From Rhineura floridana (taxonomy: Eukaryota; Chordata; Lepidosauria; Squamata; Rhineuridae), in assembly GCF_030035675.1 (NCBI RefSeq), contig NC_084491.1, positions 27,383,801 through 27,447,800 on the forward strand: a stretch of 64,000 nucleotides of DNA. Direction: 5' to 3'. Below are positions 48,416 to 58,535 of this stretch, piece after piece. Under the pieces are notes generated by a model. The model searched no databases, had not been told where the DNA came from, and saw only the letters and a list, made by a program, of their open reading frames with translations. Numbering within the stretch: the stretch's first letter is position 1; the number at the start of each line of letters is the position of its first letter. The position numbers were made by a program, and so were the translations under genes.

Positions 48416-48831
48416 GATGTGTGCTGAGGTGCAAGTTAAACTCGAGGAAGGTTTCTCTCTCCCCCCCCCCCATTTCCTTTGCTGCCTGGTTACAATATGC
48501 CACTAAAGCTAATCTCTCCAGTCAACTTCTACTCCCTACTGTTTTCTTAATCCATTTTGAGGGAGAGGAACAGTTTGTTTATTTTAATCTTTTTACTGCA
48601 TTTGTCAACCACCTTTCCCATAGCTCTAAGCAGCTCAGGCATTGTGAAATGCATCAATTTTTTTTAAAAAACAAAAAATTAAAATATATCTTTTAATCAA
48701 AGGCCTGAGCATGGAAAACTGGGCTCAAATAGACCAAGGAAAGCCCCAGTTAATGTAACCTGTCCTCTAAAAAGGAGATCTGTAGCAAAACAGGCAAAAT
48801 GAGTCAGATCCCTGGATTCTAAGGAGTTACA
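48416..48831 (+). other. Intron sequence with a possible LINE tail
   Basis: Near 48580-48640 TTTATTTTAATCTTTTTACT and AACCACCTTTCCCATAGCTC recall a minus-strand LINE tail. No exon was seen. Confidence 0.4.
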
Positions 48832-49378
48832 GAGCAATCCAAGTCATGGGAAGCTGGGGGGGGGGTGGCGGAGGAGGAGAAGGAAGAGGAGGAAGAGCCA
48901 TTGGTAGCTGCCAGGCCAGCTGAACGCCAACTCAGTTGGTAGCTGCGCATGGGGATCAGGAAATATAAGCCTGTTCGGACAAATGCTCTTACCAGGGAGT
49001 AAGCGCTCCCCATTGGCCACCTTTGTAATTATTTACGTACTCTGACCTTTCTGCTGGCAGAAAGTTTGGCTGGATTGGGACCTGCGGGAGCACTCTGCTG
49101 GATACAGCAAAAGTCCGATCAACTCGGCTCTACCTCCACTATGCCCCCAGAATGCCCCATTTTCAGGCTTTCTGCCGGCTCTCCGTCTGCTGGGCTGGCT
49201 TCCCCAGCAGATCTCCGGCTGAGCCGGCAGGGTCTCAGCTGCGCCGTGGCTCAGCTGGGATGACGGGCTTCTGCCAGCGGAGCCTGGTGGCACCAGGAGT
49301 CTGCTGGCTTAGCCGCGGTCTGCCACATCGAACTCCACCCAGCCTGGCACAAATACAAGTCGGATTGCACCCTTAACA
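48832..49378. repeat. Possible MITE with GCAATCC-type ends
   Basis: The left end ACAGAGCAATCCAAGTCATG and the right end ACAAGTCGGATTGCACCC are approximate inverted copies (GCAATCC(A/G)A). The inside is GC-rich with purine runs near 48850-48900. No coding content was recognised; the open frames on both strands are composition effects. Confidence 0.4.
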
Positions 49379-49494
49379 AATGTGTAGTAAGTACCCTGGC
49401 CTATCCTGGCCTGCATGGACAGCTTGTGCATTATAAGCAGGTTGGTATAACCTGTGCAGAACCTGTGATTATAAGTGACTGATTGACCTACCCC

Positions 49495-49839
49495 TAGGGA
49501 TGGGGGAGAAATTTGATTCAGTTCACATTTAAAGGCAAATCTATCTGATTCACAATACATAAACCGGAATGCAGCCATTCCTTTGAAATTCACACTTCTC
49601 CAATTTTTGCAGTGCAGTTCTTCGACCAAGCAGCGTGTCTGTTCAGGAAAATGGCATACAAAAATGTCTATACCGGGAGAAATTTGCACTAAAACGCTAC
49701 AGTAATGAATTTTCATGAGGATTTTTTTTTTTTTAAGGAGTTTGTAAACTGATGTGGAAATGTGGAGAACAGAATTTAAGATTGGAAAAATGGGATAGGG
49801 AGAGAGAGAAACTGAAGTTGACAGATTCACCCATCCCTA
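49495..49839 (+). mobile_element. hAT-like MITE, family TAGGGATGGG
   Basis: It starts TAGGGATGGGGGAGAAATTT and ends CACCCATCCCTA, a good terminal inverted repeat (TAGGGATGGG). The flanks CCTACCCC (49487-49494) and CCTGTCCC (49840-49847) agree at 6 of 8. The body is AT-rich and shared with 41467-41980 and 61455-61870. Confidence 0.8.
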
Positions 49840-49926
49840 CCTGTCCCCTTCCAGTTCTTTAGCAGATCATTATCAGACTGTCTATTAATTATTTATGGAT
49901 CCATCCTGAATGATATATTGGGGACA

Positions 49927-50178
49927 TCTTAGGACATTGAGAGCCAGTGTGATGTAGTGGTTAGAGTGTTGGACTAGGACCTGGGAGACCAGGGTTCTAA
50001 TCGCCACACAGCCATGAAGCTCACTGAGTGACCTTGGGCCAGTCACTGCCTCTCAGTCTCAGAGGAAGGCAATGGTAAACCACCTCTGAATACCGCTTAC
50101 CATGAAAACCCTATTCATAGGGTCACCATAAATTGGGATCAACTTGAAGGCAGTCCATTTCCATTTCTTAGGACATTG
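49927..50178 (+). repeat. 13-bp target duplication TCTTAGGACATTG around a Sauria-type SINE
   Basis: The 13 bases are identical at 49927-49939 and 50166-50178 and directly flank the SINE at 49940-50165. Confidence 0.95.
49940..50165 (+). mobile_element. Sauria-type tRNA-derived SINE, complete
   Basis: The 226-bp element has a tRNA-like head (AGTGTGATGTAGTGGTTAGA for the A box, GACCAGGGTTCTAATCGCC for the B box), a body (CACTGCCTCTCAGTCTCAGA, GGAAGGCAATGGTAAACCAC) and a BovB-like tail (CATAGGGTCACCATAAATTG, GGATCAACTTGAAGGCAGTC) ending in ATTTCCATTT. The perfect 13-bp flanking repeats show a recent target-primed insertion. Confidence 0.95.
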
Positions 50179-50179
50179 G

Positions 50180-51249
50180 TCTTCAGACTGTAAGAGGTGC
50201 CTTCAGTTGGTGGATGCTGGCATCATCATCAATACCACCATATACATCTTTTCCCTCTGGATGTCTCTCCTATTTCTCTTCTCTCAAGCCAAGAAGAGGC
50301 AGACAGACAAGAAAAAGATGGGTGTATATAGTTAAAAACTCCTTAAAAATCTAAAACTAGCCAGTTTGGTTTTAAAAGTGAAAAAGTTGTGCATTACTAT
50401 CTTTGGAAATGTGAGCAAAACTCTGCTTCTGAATTCCAGGAGACAAACACAAGCCCAGTTTATTTTAAAATAGGTCCCTGTTCTGCCTTTGCCCCGTGAG
50501 AGATGTTGCCCTGTAAAATGTTAAAGGCCTTCTCACAGGATAAATACGTTTCTCCTCCTCCCCATGCATTTTTCCCTCACTTGTTGCTCACACAGTCCAC
50601 ATTGCTGCCATAGTCTTGCATTTGAAACAGAGCAAGTGTGATAGGCTACTGCTAACACCACTAGTAGTGTGCATTTGTTGTTATTTTGACTTGCTGTGCA
50701 AATGTGCGGTTGTTCCATGGAGCATCCTGGGGCACCTGTTGGATGTTGTTGGTGATGTAGCTAGTGATACCATCTGGAGGGGGGGGCGGAATGGATACAG
50801 GTTTAATGTCCAGTTGGTTTAACTGAGCACTTGACTCATGCTAGTCACTAGAACTAGGAAAAAAAGCTGTTGTATTCATGTCTAATTTTTCCAAGACAGT
50901 GATGCTGGGGGGAAAAAAAAACTACACTTTGTAAAAAAGACAAACAAAAGTATAGTTGCAAATAACTTTCTTGCATATGAAGTTTGCAGACACATATTTT
51001 TTTTCTTTTTTAGTACCAAAAATATAAGTGTATAAAGGTCCCGTCCCCCAACCTTCCTTTGTCTGGTTCTGGTGCTGGTATATCTCAGTTCAGAAGCCTA
51101 TGCTAGCTCTACTGATGTAGGCACACAATCATGATCCAGCCAGCCCCTTTTGAACTGTGCCTGATGTCCACACTTTGATCCTCAGTGTTTGCACAGAGAT
51201 CGATGCACACAGATCCCCAGAGCATGAGGACTCTGATTGTACGTTCTAT
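50180..51249 (+). other. ESAM-like intron 1, unassigned
   Basis: AT-rich with A and T runs. No Ig-type exon or clear repeat was found. Confidence 0.45.
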
Positions 51250-51605
51250 ACCAGCAGAGGAAAAGCTTTCTTTCAGTATGAGGACCACCTTTCCTTCTGT
51301 GCAACCTTCTGGAGGCCACATGTCAGTGGTGGGTGGGGCTAAAGGCATGTGGGCGGAGCAACAACTGTCCAATTTACCTTTGTACTACAGGCTAATTTCT
51401 TCGCACACCTCTCTATCCTCTATACAGGCAAGCAAAAGGTATGATCAAAGTCGAACGACATGTTCCAGCTAGGCAAAAACACTCAAGGAGGGTACAAGGC
51501 AGGGCCAGTGAGGTGAGTGGCTGGAGTGAGACCCAAGGGCCAAATAGAGAGGCTTGGAGGGTTGATTTTGGCCCTCGGGCCTGAGGTTCCCCACCTCAGA
51601 TCTAT
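51250..51605 (-). mobile_element. hAT-like MITE, CAGAGATGG/GAGGTGGGGAACC type
   Basis: It ends CGGGCCTGAGGTTCCCCACCTC, so its minus-strand start is GAGGTGGGGAACCTCAGG. Inside are GTGGGTGGGGCTAAAGGCA, CAGGCAAGCAAAAGG and AGAGAGGCTTGGAGG, in the same order as at 44820-45110. Confidence 0.55.
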
Positions 51606-52589
51606 ACACTGTGCATTTTTTTCTCAGCTTATGCATTATATGATGGGAGCCTATGCATATAGGCTACTGTGCCAACATGATTGTCAAGCATATGCCCAGG
51701 GTGGGGTGCAGATAGCATGATCACTCACTTTCCCCTCCATGCATGTATCAGATTAGGATGTCGGAATGGAGCTTTGATGTTTTGGGTTAAAAAGTCAGGA
51801 GAGGGCACTTGGCTTCAGGGTCTGGTTTTCCGTTGTTGTTATCCTGTGCCCTTTTCTGAACTACTCTCTTGTTTGTTTGTTTGTCTTGGTATAACTTGGA
51901 CTGCAGACTCTTTATCACAGGGCGGCTGATAATCTGTCTGTCAGACATTGTGTAAATGCTGGGGACTGCTAGCAAATGCTACTGCAGATAATTTCTGTAG
52001 AACCCATGACAATACTAATCCCTGGCAATCCATTCCGGAGGCTAGTTCACGATTGCAACTGCACCTGCTCTGAAAGGCCAAAAAAGAAGGGTAGGGAAGT
52101 GCATATGCTTAAAAAGCGAGCTGAGTTGAGTGCACTTTGTGTGTGTATGTTCACACATACACCATCTGTACTAGGGAAACAAACACATTGCCATCAAAAT
52201 AATTTGTAAGAGAGGTGAACATTGTTAAAATATCTGGGATTAATCCATAGCCTCTCAATATTATATTAGAGCAGAGGTGGGAAAGCTTCGACCCATGGGC
52301 CAAACTTGGCCCACCAGGCTGTTTTGGGGAAGCCACTCCCTTTCCCACCCCACACCTGATGTCATGTATGGTGTCTGCCTTGAAACATCTGAAGTAATAT
52401 GCACTGCTTATACAGAGTGCCAAGGATGGCCATGTACACATTATGAAAAAGAAAAAAGGAAATGAATCACCCCCAAAAGGACACGTATTTCATAAAACTT
52501 GCATATGCTAATCTATACGCGTAGATGTAGATTTAGACATAAAAATGTCGATTCAACTGAAATGCAATACATCTCGCCCTAATGGAGAA
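51606..52589 (+). other. ESAM-like intron 1, mostly unassigned
   Basis: Near 52265-52330 GAGCAGAGGTGGGAAAGC and GGGCCAAACTTGGCCCACC suggest another small hAT-like repeat. No exon was found. Confidence 0.4.
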
Positions 52590-52880
52590 GACAGTAACCA
52601 GGTGGCCTGTGTGCTGTCCAGGTGCTCACTGTTGACGGGCAGCTTCAAGGCCCTTGCCTCTCACCCTTCTGACTGTGGGAAAGGGCATCAGTGGCTGTGT
52701 TCTACCTCCATGGAGGCAGGATGCCTCTGAATACCAGTTACTGGGAACTGGAGGTGGGGAAAGCACTGTTGCGCTCAGCTCCTGCATGTGAGCTTCCATA
52801 GCGATTGGCGACTGTGAGGCCAGGATGCTGAGCTAGATGGGCCTTTGGCCTGACCTAGCAGGGCTGCTCTTTTGTTTTTA
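52590..52880 (+). mobile_element. CR1-clade LINE 3' end, + strand
   Basis: TGGAGGCAGGATGCCTCTGA, ATACCAGTTACTGGGAACTG and ATGCTGAGCTAGATGGGCCT followed by CTAGCAGGGCTGCTCTTTTG form the CR1 3' end also seen at 38085 and 41206. Confidence 0.75.
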
Positions 52881-53759
52881 CGGTTCTTTGTCTTGAAATT
52901 GGTCTTGGGCTGGGCAGCTTTTCAGTTAGAGGATGCCTTCAAATAGAGGACTGAACTGTGCAAAACAGGACACATGGGCACCCTACGAATGCCTGGCCTT
53001 GACTGCTGCAGAACAAGCCCTCTTAAGGTCTGCTCAGGGATGATTGTCCAGGGGACAGGATATGGCTTTGCTTGCGAGCGGGGAGAGGTTGGTGTGCCGG
53101 GCGCTTCACCGTAGAAATAAAACCAGCCTCTGTGCTGTGAAAGTGTAATGTGGGGGTCGCTATTTGGAGAGGTTGGTTTCCAAAATCATCTCAGCTGGGA
53201 TCCTTGCCCTTGCTTGTTTCCTTTAAGTCTTATTATCATTGCCTTCCACCACCACCCAGCCTTACGTGACACAGGACATTTGCAGCATGAGCTCTTGTGA
53301 GTTTGCGGAACTGCCTCTCTGCAAAGGAAGTGGCATTTGCCTGATAGCTTTAAAAGGAGATGGAAATGATGACTGTAAAATGCAATGTTGGGAACATTTT
53401 TTTTTTTGCATTCTCCCAAGGGAATGACTTGGGTGGACCCTTGTTTTTATTTCTAGCTCTCTTTTCCAGGATACGACTGTAACATTCCGAGCCGGGGAAA
53501 GCAATGCAGAGAAAAATTCCATATTGACATGGCTTAAATACAAATGTCTTCATCTCTTTCTGCAAGAGCCTTGATGAAGCAGGCGTCCCCTCTAACCTTG
53601 GGTGATGTGACTGGAAGGGTATTTTGCAAAGAGCCCTGTGATCTCACATCTCTCCTTGTGATGTCTTAAATCTAGGGGGTCCCTCCAGACTGCGGGTGTG
53701 TGGGTGTATTCTGCAACTTGTCACTGATGCAATAATAACACATTAGTGGTGGATTTATA
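52881..53759 (+). other. ESAM-like intron 1, unassigned
   Basis: No exon or repeat recognised. Open frames at 53186-53565 on both strands overlap each other and lack domains. Confidence 0.45.
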
Positions 53760-53950
53760 TTAGGAACATAGGAAGCTGTCTTATACTCAGACCACTGGTC
53801 CATCTGGCTCTATCGACTACACACTGACTGGCAGCAACTTTCCAGGGGGTCAGGCAGGGATCCTTTCCCAGCCCTACCTGGAGATGCTGGGGATTGAACT
53901 TGGAACCTTCTGTATGGAAGGCAGATGCTCTACCACTGATGCTGTACTAG
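53760..53950 (-). mobile_element. tRNA-derived SINE, minus strand
   Basis: AGGAACATAGGAAGCTGTCT, ACCACTGGTCCATCTGGCTC, ACACTGACTGGCAGCAACTT, CCTACCTGGAGATGCTGGGG and GGCAGATGCTCTACCACTGA follow in order. The last is the complement of the tRNA-like head (TCAGTGGTAGAGCATCTGCC). It is one of the best-kept copies of this SINE. Confidence 0.85.
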
Positions 53951-54648
53951 ACTGTGCACATAGGGGCACACTTGGACAATCGAGCACCAACAAAGGTGGG
54001 ACACCCCCTCCCCCCCAAAAAAAGTTGTGCTAGAAAAAGGTACAGAATTTCAGTAGGAAGCTATAGAACATGCACTGTTCTATAGGAAACAAAGCCAGAT
54101 ATCTGTCTCAAAACTTTTACAGGCACTAACAGTATTGAAAGTGGGATTGCGTATAACCACCCCAGTACCACCCTGAGCACTAAACATCATGAATGCACAA
54201 TGTAAAGGATGTATGTAGGGGCCCTGGCTCTGTACTTGAAAGGGTACCTAACTCCACTATGAGTTCCGTTCCTTTGGGAAGACTTGGGTACTTATCTAGC
54301 ATTGTAAAATGAAAGGATCCTTCGGTGGCAAGTAGTTTTGCAGGATGATCACTTTGGCAAAAGATTGTGGAGGAAGGAATCACCTCAGTGCTCTCCTCCG
54401 TTTCTTGCAGCCCACTCCCATGGGTACAGACTCTGCTCATGTGAACAGGTCCCACTGATCTTGGAGTGACTTACCTGTTCCATCTGGGCTGTATAAGACA
54501 GTGTCTTCTGAGTGATGAGAATACAGCACCTTCCATTTGCAATGTGCAAGTGGTAGCTAGAAGTGAAATATTTTAGCCCTACCTGATGGTAAGCTAGAGG
54601 ACATGGGAATACCAAGACTGCTGCCAGGTATTTTGTGCTTGACCAGCT
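53951..54648 (+). other. ESAM-like intron 1, unassigned
   Basis: No exon or repeat recognised. Confidence 0.4.
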
Positions 54649-54779
54649 CATGGGTGAGGAACCTCTGGCCCCCCAGGTGTTGTTTGACTCTAAATTCCAT
54701 CAGCTAGCATGGCCAACAGTCATGGTTGATGAGAGTTGCAGTCCAGCAACATCTATAGGGTCGCAGTTTCCCAACCCTG
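54649..54779. mobile_element. hAT-like palindromic MITE
   Basis: The left end CATGGGTGAGGAACCTCTGG and the right end GCAGTTTCCCAACCCTG are inverted copies, and the inner arms hold CATGGCCAACAGTCATGG. The flanks show no clear duplication. Confidence 0.7.
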
Positions 54780-55387
54780 GATTAGGTAGTTGCTAAATAG
54801 CTCTTTGTGGAATTCTGCAGGCATTCTTACCCAAATGACTTAAATGCTAAGAATTCAAAAGTTTGTTATTCCCTAGAAGCATCCCACTCTTACAGGATTC
54901 TGGTTTTTTAGCTGTTCAGGAATGGATCATAGTTTCTCCCAAATAATCCACGCTGAATCTCCAATGGGTGCTTAAGACCACTAAACCTTTGTGAATCACC
55001 CATTTCTTGGACATCTATACAGCCTCTGGCTTATCAGTTTCACCTAAGGTGCAATTAGCTGTTGTGTCGGTCTTAAATATCTCCCAGTCCTGTGTTAGTT
55101 TTGCTATGGATGAATGTCATTTAAATGTACATTAGTGAATCACTCATGTAATCACTTGATTCTTCACCTTGGTTTGCTTTGGAATCTGCTGTGATCATAT
55201 CTGTTCATAACCCGCTAGTAGTTGATTGATTTGGTGGGTTTTCAGTTTCCACTTTGTTGTGTAAACTTTGGTCGGTCTGATCTTTGGAATGATCATTCAC
55301 TGGAATGAAGCAAAACCACAACCATAGCCATCTTTAAAATGGGTACCAAAAAAAGGAGAGTTGCTATTAGGTTCTTTGGGAACTGAT
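54780..55387 (+). other. ESAM-like intron 1, unassigned
   Basis: AT-rich, no exon or repeat recognised. Confidence 0.4.
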
Positions 55388-55479
55388 TTGAGACTAGGGC
55401 TCAGCGGCAGGGTACCTGCTTTGCACGTAGAAGGTCCCAGGTCCAGTCCCTGGCATTTCCAGTTAAAAGGATCTGGTTA

Positions 55480-55610
55480 CAGAGACATGGGGAACCTGTG
55501 GCCCTCCAGATATGGGACTCCAAGTTCCATCAGCCCCAGCCAGAATGGCCAATAGTTGGTGGGAGCTATAGTCCGACAATATCTGGAGGACCACAGGTTC
55601 TCCATCCCTA
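55480..55610. mobile_element. hAT-like palindromic MITE inside a SINE
   Basis: ACATGGGGAACCTGTGGCCC and CTCCAGATATGGGACTCC on the left pair with ATAGTCCGACAATATCTGGA and CCACAGGTTCTCCATCCC on the right. The core is CATCAGCCCCAGCCAGAATG. Confidence 0.78.
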
Positions 55611-55648
55611 AGATAGCAGGTGATAGGAAAGAACTCTGTCCCTGAAAG

Positions 55649-55764
55649 CAGTGCTTGGAAAAGTTACTTTTTTGAACTACAACTCCCATCAGCCCCAGCC
55701 GGCATGGCCACTGGACTGGGCTGATGGGAGTTGTAGTTCAAAAAAGTAACTTTTCCAAGCTCTG
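55649..55764. mobile_element. Near-perfect palindromic hAT-like MITE, CAGTGCTTGGAAAAG end type
   Basis: The 116-bp element starts CAGTGCTTGGAAAAGTTACT and ends with its complement, ...CTTTTCCAAGCTCTG. The arms pair for about 48 bases each with one or two mismatches and enclose a short CCAGCCGGCATGGCCACTGG centre. The 8-bp flanks CCTGAAAG (55641-55648) and CCTGAGAG (55765-55772) match at 7 of 8. It lies inside a SINE. A hairpin this clean would extrude easily. Confidence 0.9.
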
Positions 55765-55899
55765 CCTGAGAGCCATTGCCAGTCAGAATAGACAACACTG
55801 GACCCAATGGACAAACAATCTGACCTGGTATAAGGGAGATCTCTGTGCTCCTTTCAATAGAATCAGTGCCAGTATACACTTGTGCAGGTACACACACAT

Positions 55900-56060
55900 C
55901 TGTCTTGTACTGAGTAATTCCACTGATCCATAGAGCCCAGAGCTTCTCAGATTACATGTCCTATTGCCAAAGTTCCATTTAACTGGGGATGCCACCGACT
56001 GAACCTGAAAACTCCTGTGTGCAAAGCATATGCTGTACTGCTAAGTGATAGCCCACTTAG
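55900..56060 (-). mobile_element. tRNA-derived SINE, minus strand, diverged
   Basis: TCTTGTACTGAGTAATTCCA, CTGATCCATAGAGCCCAGAG, ACTGGGGATGCCACCGACTG and AAGCATATGCTGTACTGCTA match the SINE complement. The head is at the right end. Confidence 0.65.
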
Positions 56061-56067
56061 GAAATCT

Positions 56068-56330
56068 CGGGTAGGACCAGCCCTACCGTCAGACAGAGTG
56101 ACAGCAGATGCTGAGGAGCCTGAAGCAGACAGAGCTGCGTGTGCCACACAAACTGTTCTGTGCCTCCTAAGCTAGCTTGCTGCTCTCAGGTACAGTGGAG
56201 GATGCTCTCCGCCAGCGTGGAAGGAAGATTCAAAGTGCCAGTCTGGTTAGATTCTGTATGTGGTAAGATGGCGGGAGGCTACCACCTTGAACCTTCCCTC
56301 TGGAAGCAAAATGTCTTGGTCCGACCCTGA
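56068..56330. mobile_element. MITE-like repeat, family with GGACCAGCCCTACC end
   Basis: The left end TAGGACCAGCCCTACCGTCA and the right end AAATGTCTTGGTCCGACCCT are approximate inverted copies (AGGRCCAGCCC). The order of inner blocks matches 61007-61315. Confidence 0.6.
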
Positions 56331-57424
56331 CCTTGGGGATGTGATCACTGAGCCTAATGAGGCCCTTAGCTGTCAATCCAATAGCAGCTCTCCAAGAGCT
56401 CTGAGCTGTTACAGAAAACTCTTCCAAACCCTTTAGTGTTTTGTCATCGAAATAACCCCTGAAAGACAACTTGTGATTACTATTGTCATTTCAGACTAAA
56501 TCTATTTTTCCCCCTCATTTGGCATGGGGAGAGTTAAAAGGCAGCCAGCTAGCTCCCAAGGATTACAGAGGAGCCAATTTTTCCCCCCTGAATTTTTATT
56601 CTCTTGAGTCTTAAAGTTCCTTCTGCCCCGGGGTCGTGAGAAATGCAACGAGGGACTTTCTCAACAAGCATTGTGCTTAAGGCCAACTCATATCTGTTAA
56701 TTTTATAAATAGTTTCTGCTCACAAACAGACAAATTTCTCTCCCCCCCCTCTTGCAACTTTGAGTCAGGAACGGGAGAGTCCTTTTTCTACTAGAAAAGC
56801 TAATAACGTAGTTATCAGCCCCAGAGAAACAAGCAAGCAAACAAAAAGGTAACTTTTAGTCTTCCACTTTGCTAGAGTTCTCTCCCTCCCTCTGTCCACT
56901 CTTCTGTAGTGAAACATGCCATCTGGGGCGCCTTTGCCTGCTAGCAAGGGTCCGTCAAACTAAGACCGAGGAGAGAGTGCCGGTCCCTTGGTTTAATTTC
57001 TGTTTCCGTTTCCCATAGCGTAATCATATTAATCGTACAGAGCAAGGCCATCAAATGAAATCTGCTTTCATCCTTTAATTCTCAAATGTTTAATAGCTTA
57101 TAGGGGAGGAATATTGGATTGGAGGACTATGGTCAGGAATTATGCATGGGTCCTGAAACGTCAAAAGTCTCTAGCCAGCCTGCCTATCCATCCCCACAAT
57201 GATTTGTGGTTCAGGTTTTCAGCTGGCTCTTTTTTAAAGCATATTTTGGATATTATCATCCTCATCAACATCATCCCAGCAAAAAAAAAGAACAAGTGGT
57301 TCATTTTAAATGTCCAGAACAGTGTGGCTGTCCTCTCTCACTTCCCCCCCATAACATTTCCCCCATCACTCAGGATTAGATTTGCTGAGAGCCAAGCTAA
57401 TGATCACATATACAGCAGAGTCTG
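56331..57424 (+). other. ESAM-like intron 1, unassigned
   Basis: No exon or repeat recognised. Open frames at 56765 (minus) and 57114 (plus) have no domain. Confidence 0.45.
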
Positions 57425-57655
57425 AGCTCTTCCAGATCACATTTTTATTGAGCACGTATCCCAATTTGATTACTCAAAGCTTACGGGGAAGTTAGACAAC
57501 GTCTGGTCTTCACTGAGCATGTGGTCTGACTTGTTTGTGGGGAGGTTGTACAACAATGAACAATTCATCCCAACAGAGCACTTTTATCCACTTTAATGGT
57601 GCAAGCCGAAACGTATGATATGTATGTGTCAGTCTGGAGACATCCTGAGAGCTAA
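57425..57655. repeat. Possible worn relative of the GGGTGCTTCCA MITE
   Basis: GAGCTCTTCCAGATCACATT at the left and TCTGGAGACATCC at the right resemble the ends at 44469-44745. The body (GGGAAGTTAGACAACG, ACTTGTTTGTGGGGAGG) has partial similarity in the same order. Confidence 0.4.
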
Positions 57656-57837
57656 ACTGGAGGGATGGTGGCAAACAGGCTTCTTCCATTCATATGTGCA
57701 GGAAATTGAATCACAGTCTTTAAGAATAAAAGTTATTTGACAGTGCAAGGATGTTCTCCCCCCCTCCAATCACTGTTCCACTGCTTTTTCCCTGTCCAGT
57801 CTTCTGCTATCAGAGGCAGAGAAGGAGAAAAGTGTCT

Positions 57838-58005
57838 GGAAGGCCGTAACTCAGTGGCAGAACATCTGTTTTTGCATGCAGAAGGTCCCAGGTTCAATTT
57901 GCAGCATCTCCAGGGTGGTCTGGGGGAGACCCCTGTGCCTGAAACTCTGGAGAGCCACTACTGCCAGTCAATATAGACAATACTGAGGTAGATGGACCAA
58001 TGGCC
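57838..58005 (+). mobile_element. tRNA-derived SINE, + strand, split by a MITE
   Basis: The head GTAACTCAGTGGCAGAACAT and GAAGGTCCCAGGTTCAATTT, body CATCTCCAGGGTGGTCTGGG and tail GGTAGATGGACCAATGGCC are present. The last part of the tail resumes at 58520 (TAAGTTTCCTATGTTCC) after the MITE. Confidence 0.85.
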
Positions 58006-58511
58006 CAGGGGTGTAGTCATCTGTGGTCTTAGACCCCTTACATTTTGGGGAGCCAGATCTCAGCAGGGTCCCTATATCTCCAGCATTCTATGAGCCAATC
58101 GGCATGTAAGGGGAGAGCGTTAGCCACTGGGAAGAGTCTTCTAACTTGTCTCCTTGTCATTTGCTGCTGATTAGAGCCAACCAGAGTGAAATGAGTTCCT
58201 ATTAATTTCTACTTCAAAGAGTCAAGTTGTGGAAAGTGAGAATTCTGTAACTGCAGAAAAAGAGACAGTTAATTTGATGACAGCATTTCATCTACATCAT
58301 CCAAGCAGTTTGGTAGCAGAGGGTAGACACTGAATTCAGTAATTCAAGCAATATCTCTGATGGTGAGAAAGGACAGTCAAAGGGTGACAGTGATAGAGAA
58401 GCAGAAAGCAGTATTCAGGTCTGACCAGATTAGTCTATAATCTTTGAAGTGGGCATGGCTTTGACTATTATGAAGGGACCCTGAATGTCTGCATTTGCCA
58501 TTGCACTAATA
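58006..58511 (+). mobile_element. hAT-like MITE, family CAGGGGTGTAGT, longer copy with perfect target duplication
   Basis: It starts CAGGGGTGTAGTCATCTG and ends TTTGCCATTGCACTAATA. The 8 bases CAATGGCC are identical at 57998-58005 and 58512-58519. Compared with the 400-bp copies, the middle (about 58195-58430) is different sequence, with stretches such as AGTGAGAATTCTGTAACTGC, and may be a remnant of the autonomous parent. It is inserted in the tail of a SINE. Confidence 0.92.
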
Positions 58512-58535
58512 CAATGGCCTAAGTTTCCTATGTTC

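Larger units (their letters stand above)
55388..55840 (+). mobile_element. tRNA-derived SINE carrying two palindromic MITEs
   Basis: The SINE pieces are 55388-55479 (head GGGCTCAGCGGCAGGGTACC, AGAAGGTCCCAGGTCCAGTC), 55611-55648 (AGATAGCAGGTGATAGGAAA, TGTCCCTGAAAG) and 55765-55840 (CCTGAGAGCCATTGCCAGTC, then GACAACACTGGACCCAATGG). They join in correct SINE order when the two MITEs are skipped, so both MITEs are younger than the SINE. Confidence 0.8.

Noticed and set aside
49940-50020. Genuine tRNA genes at the heads of the SINEs
   Set aside because: Only A- and B-box-like parts remain, and no cloverleaf with acceptor pairing can be drawn. They lead straight into SINE bodies.
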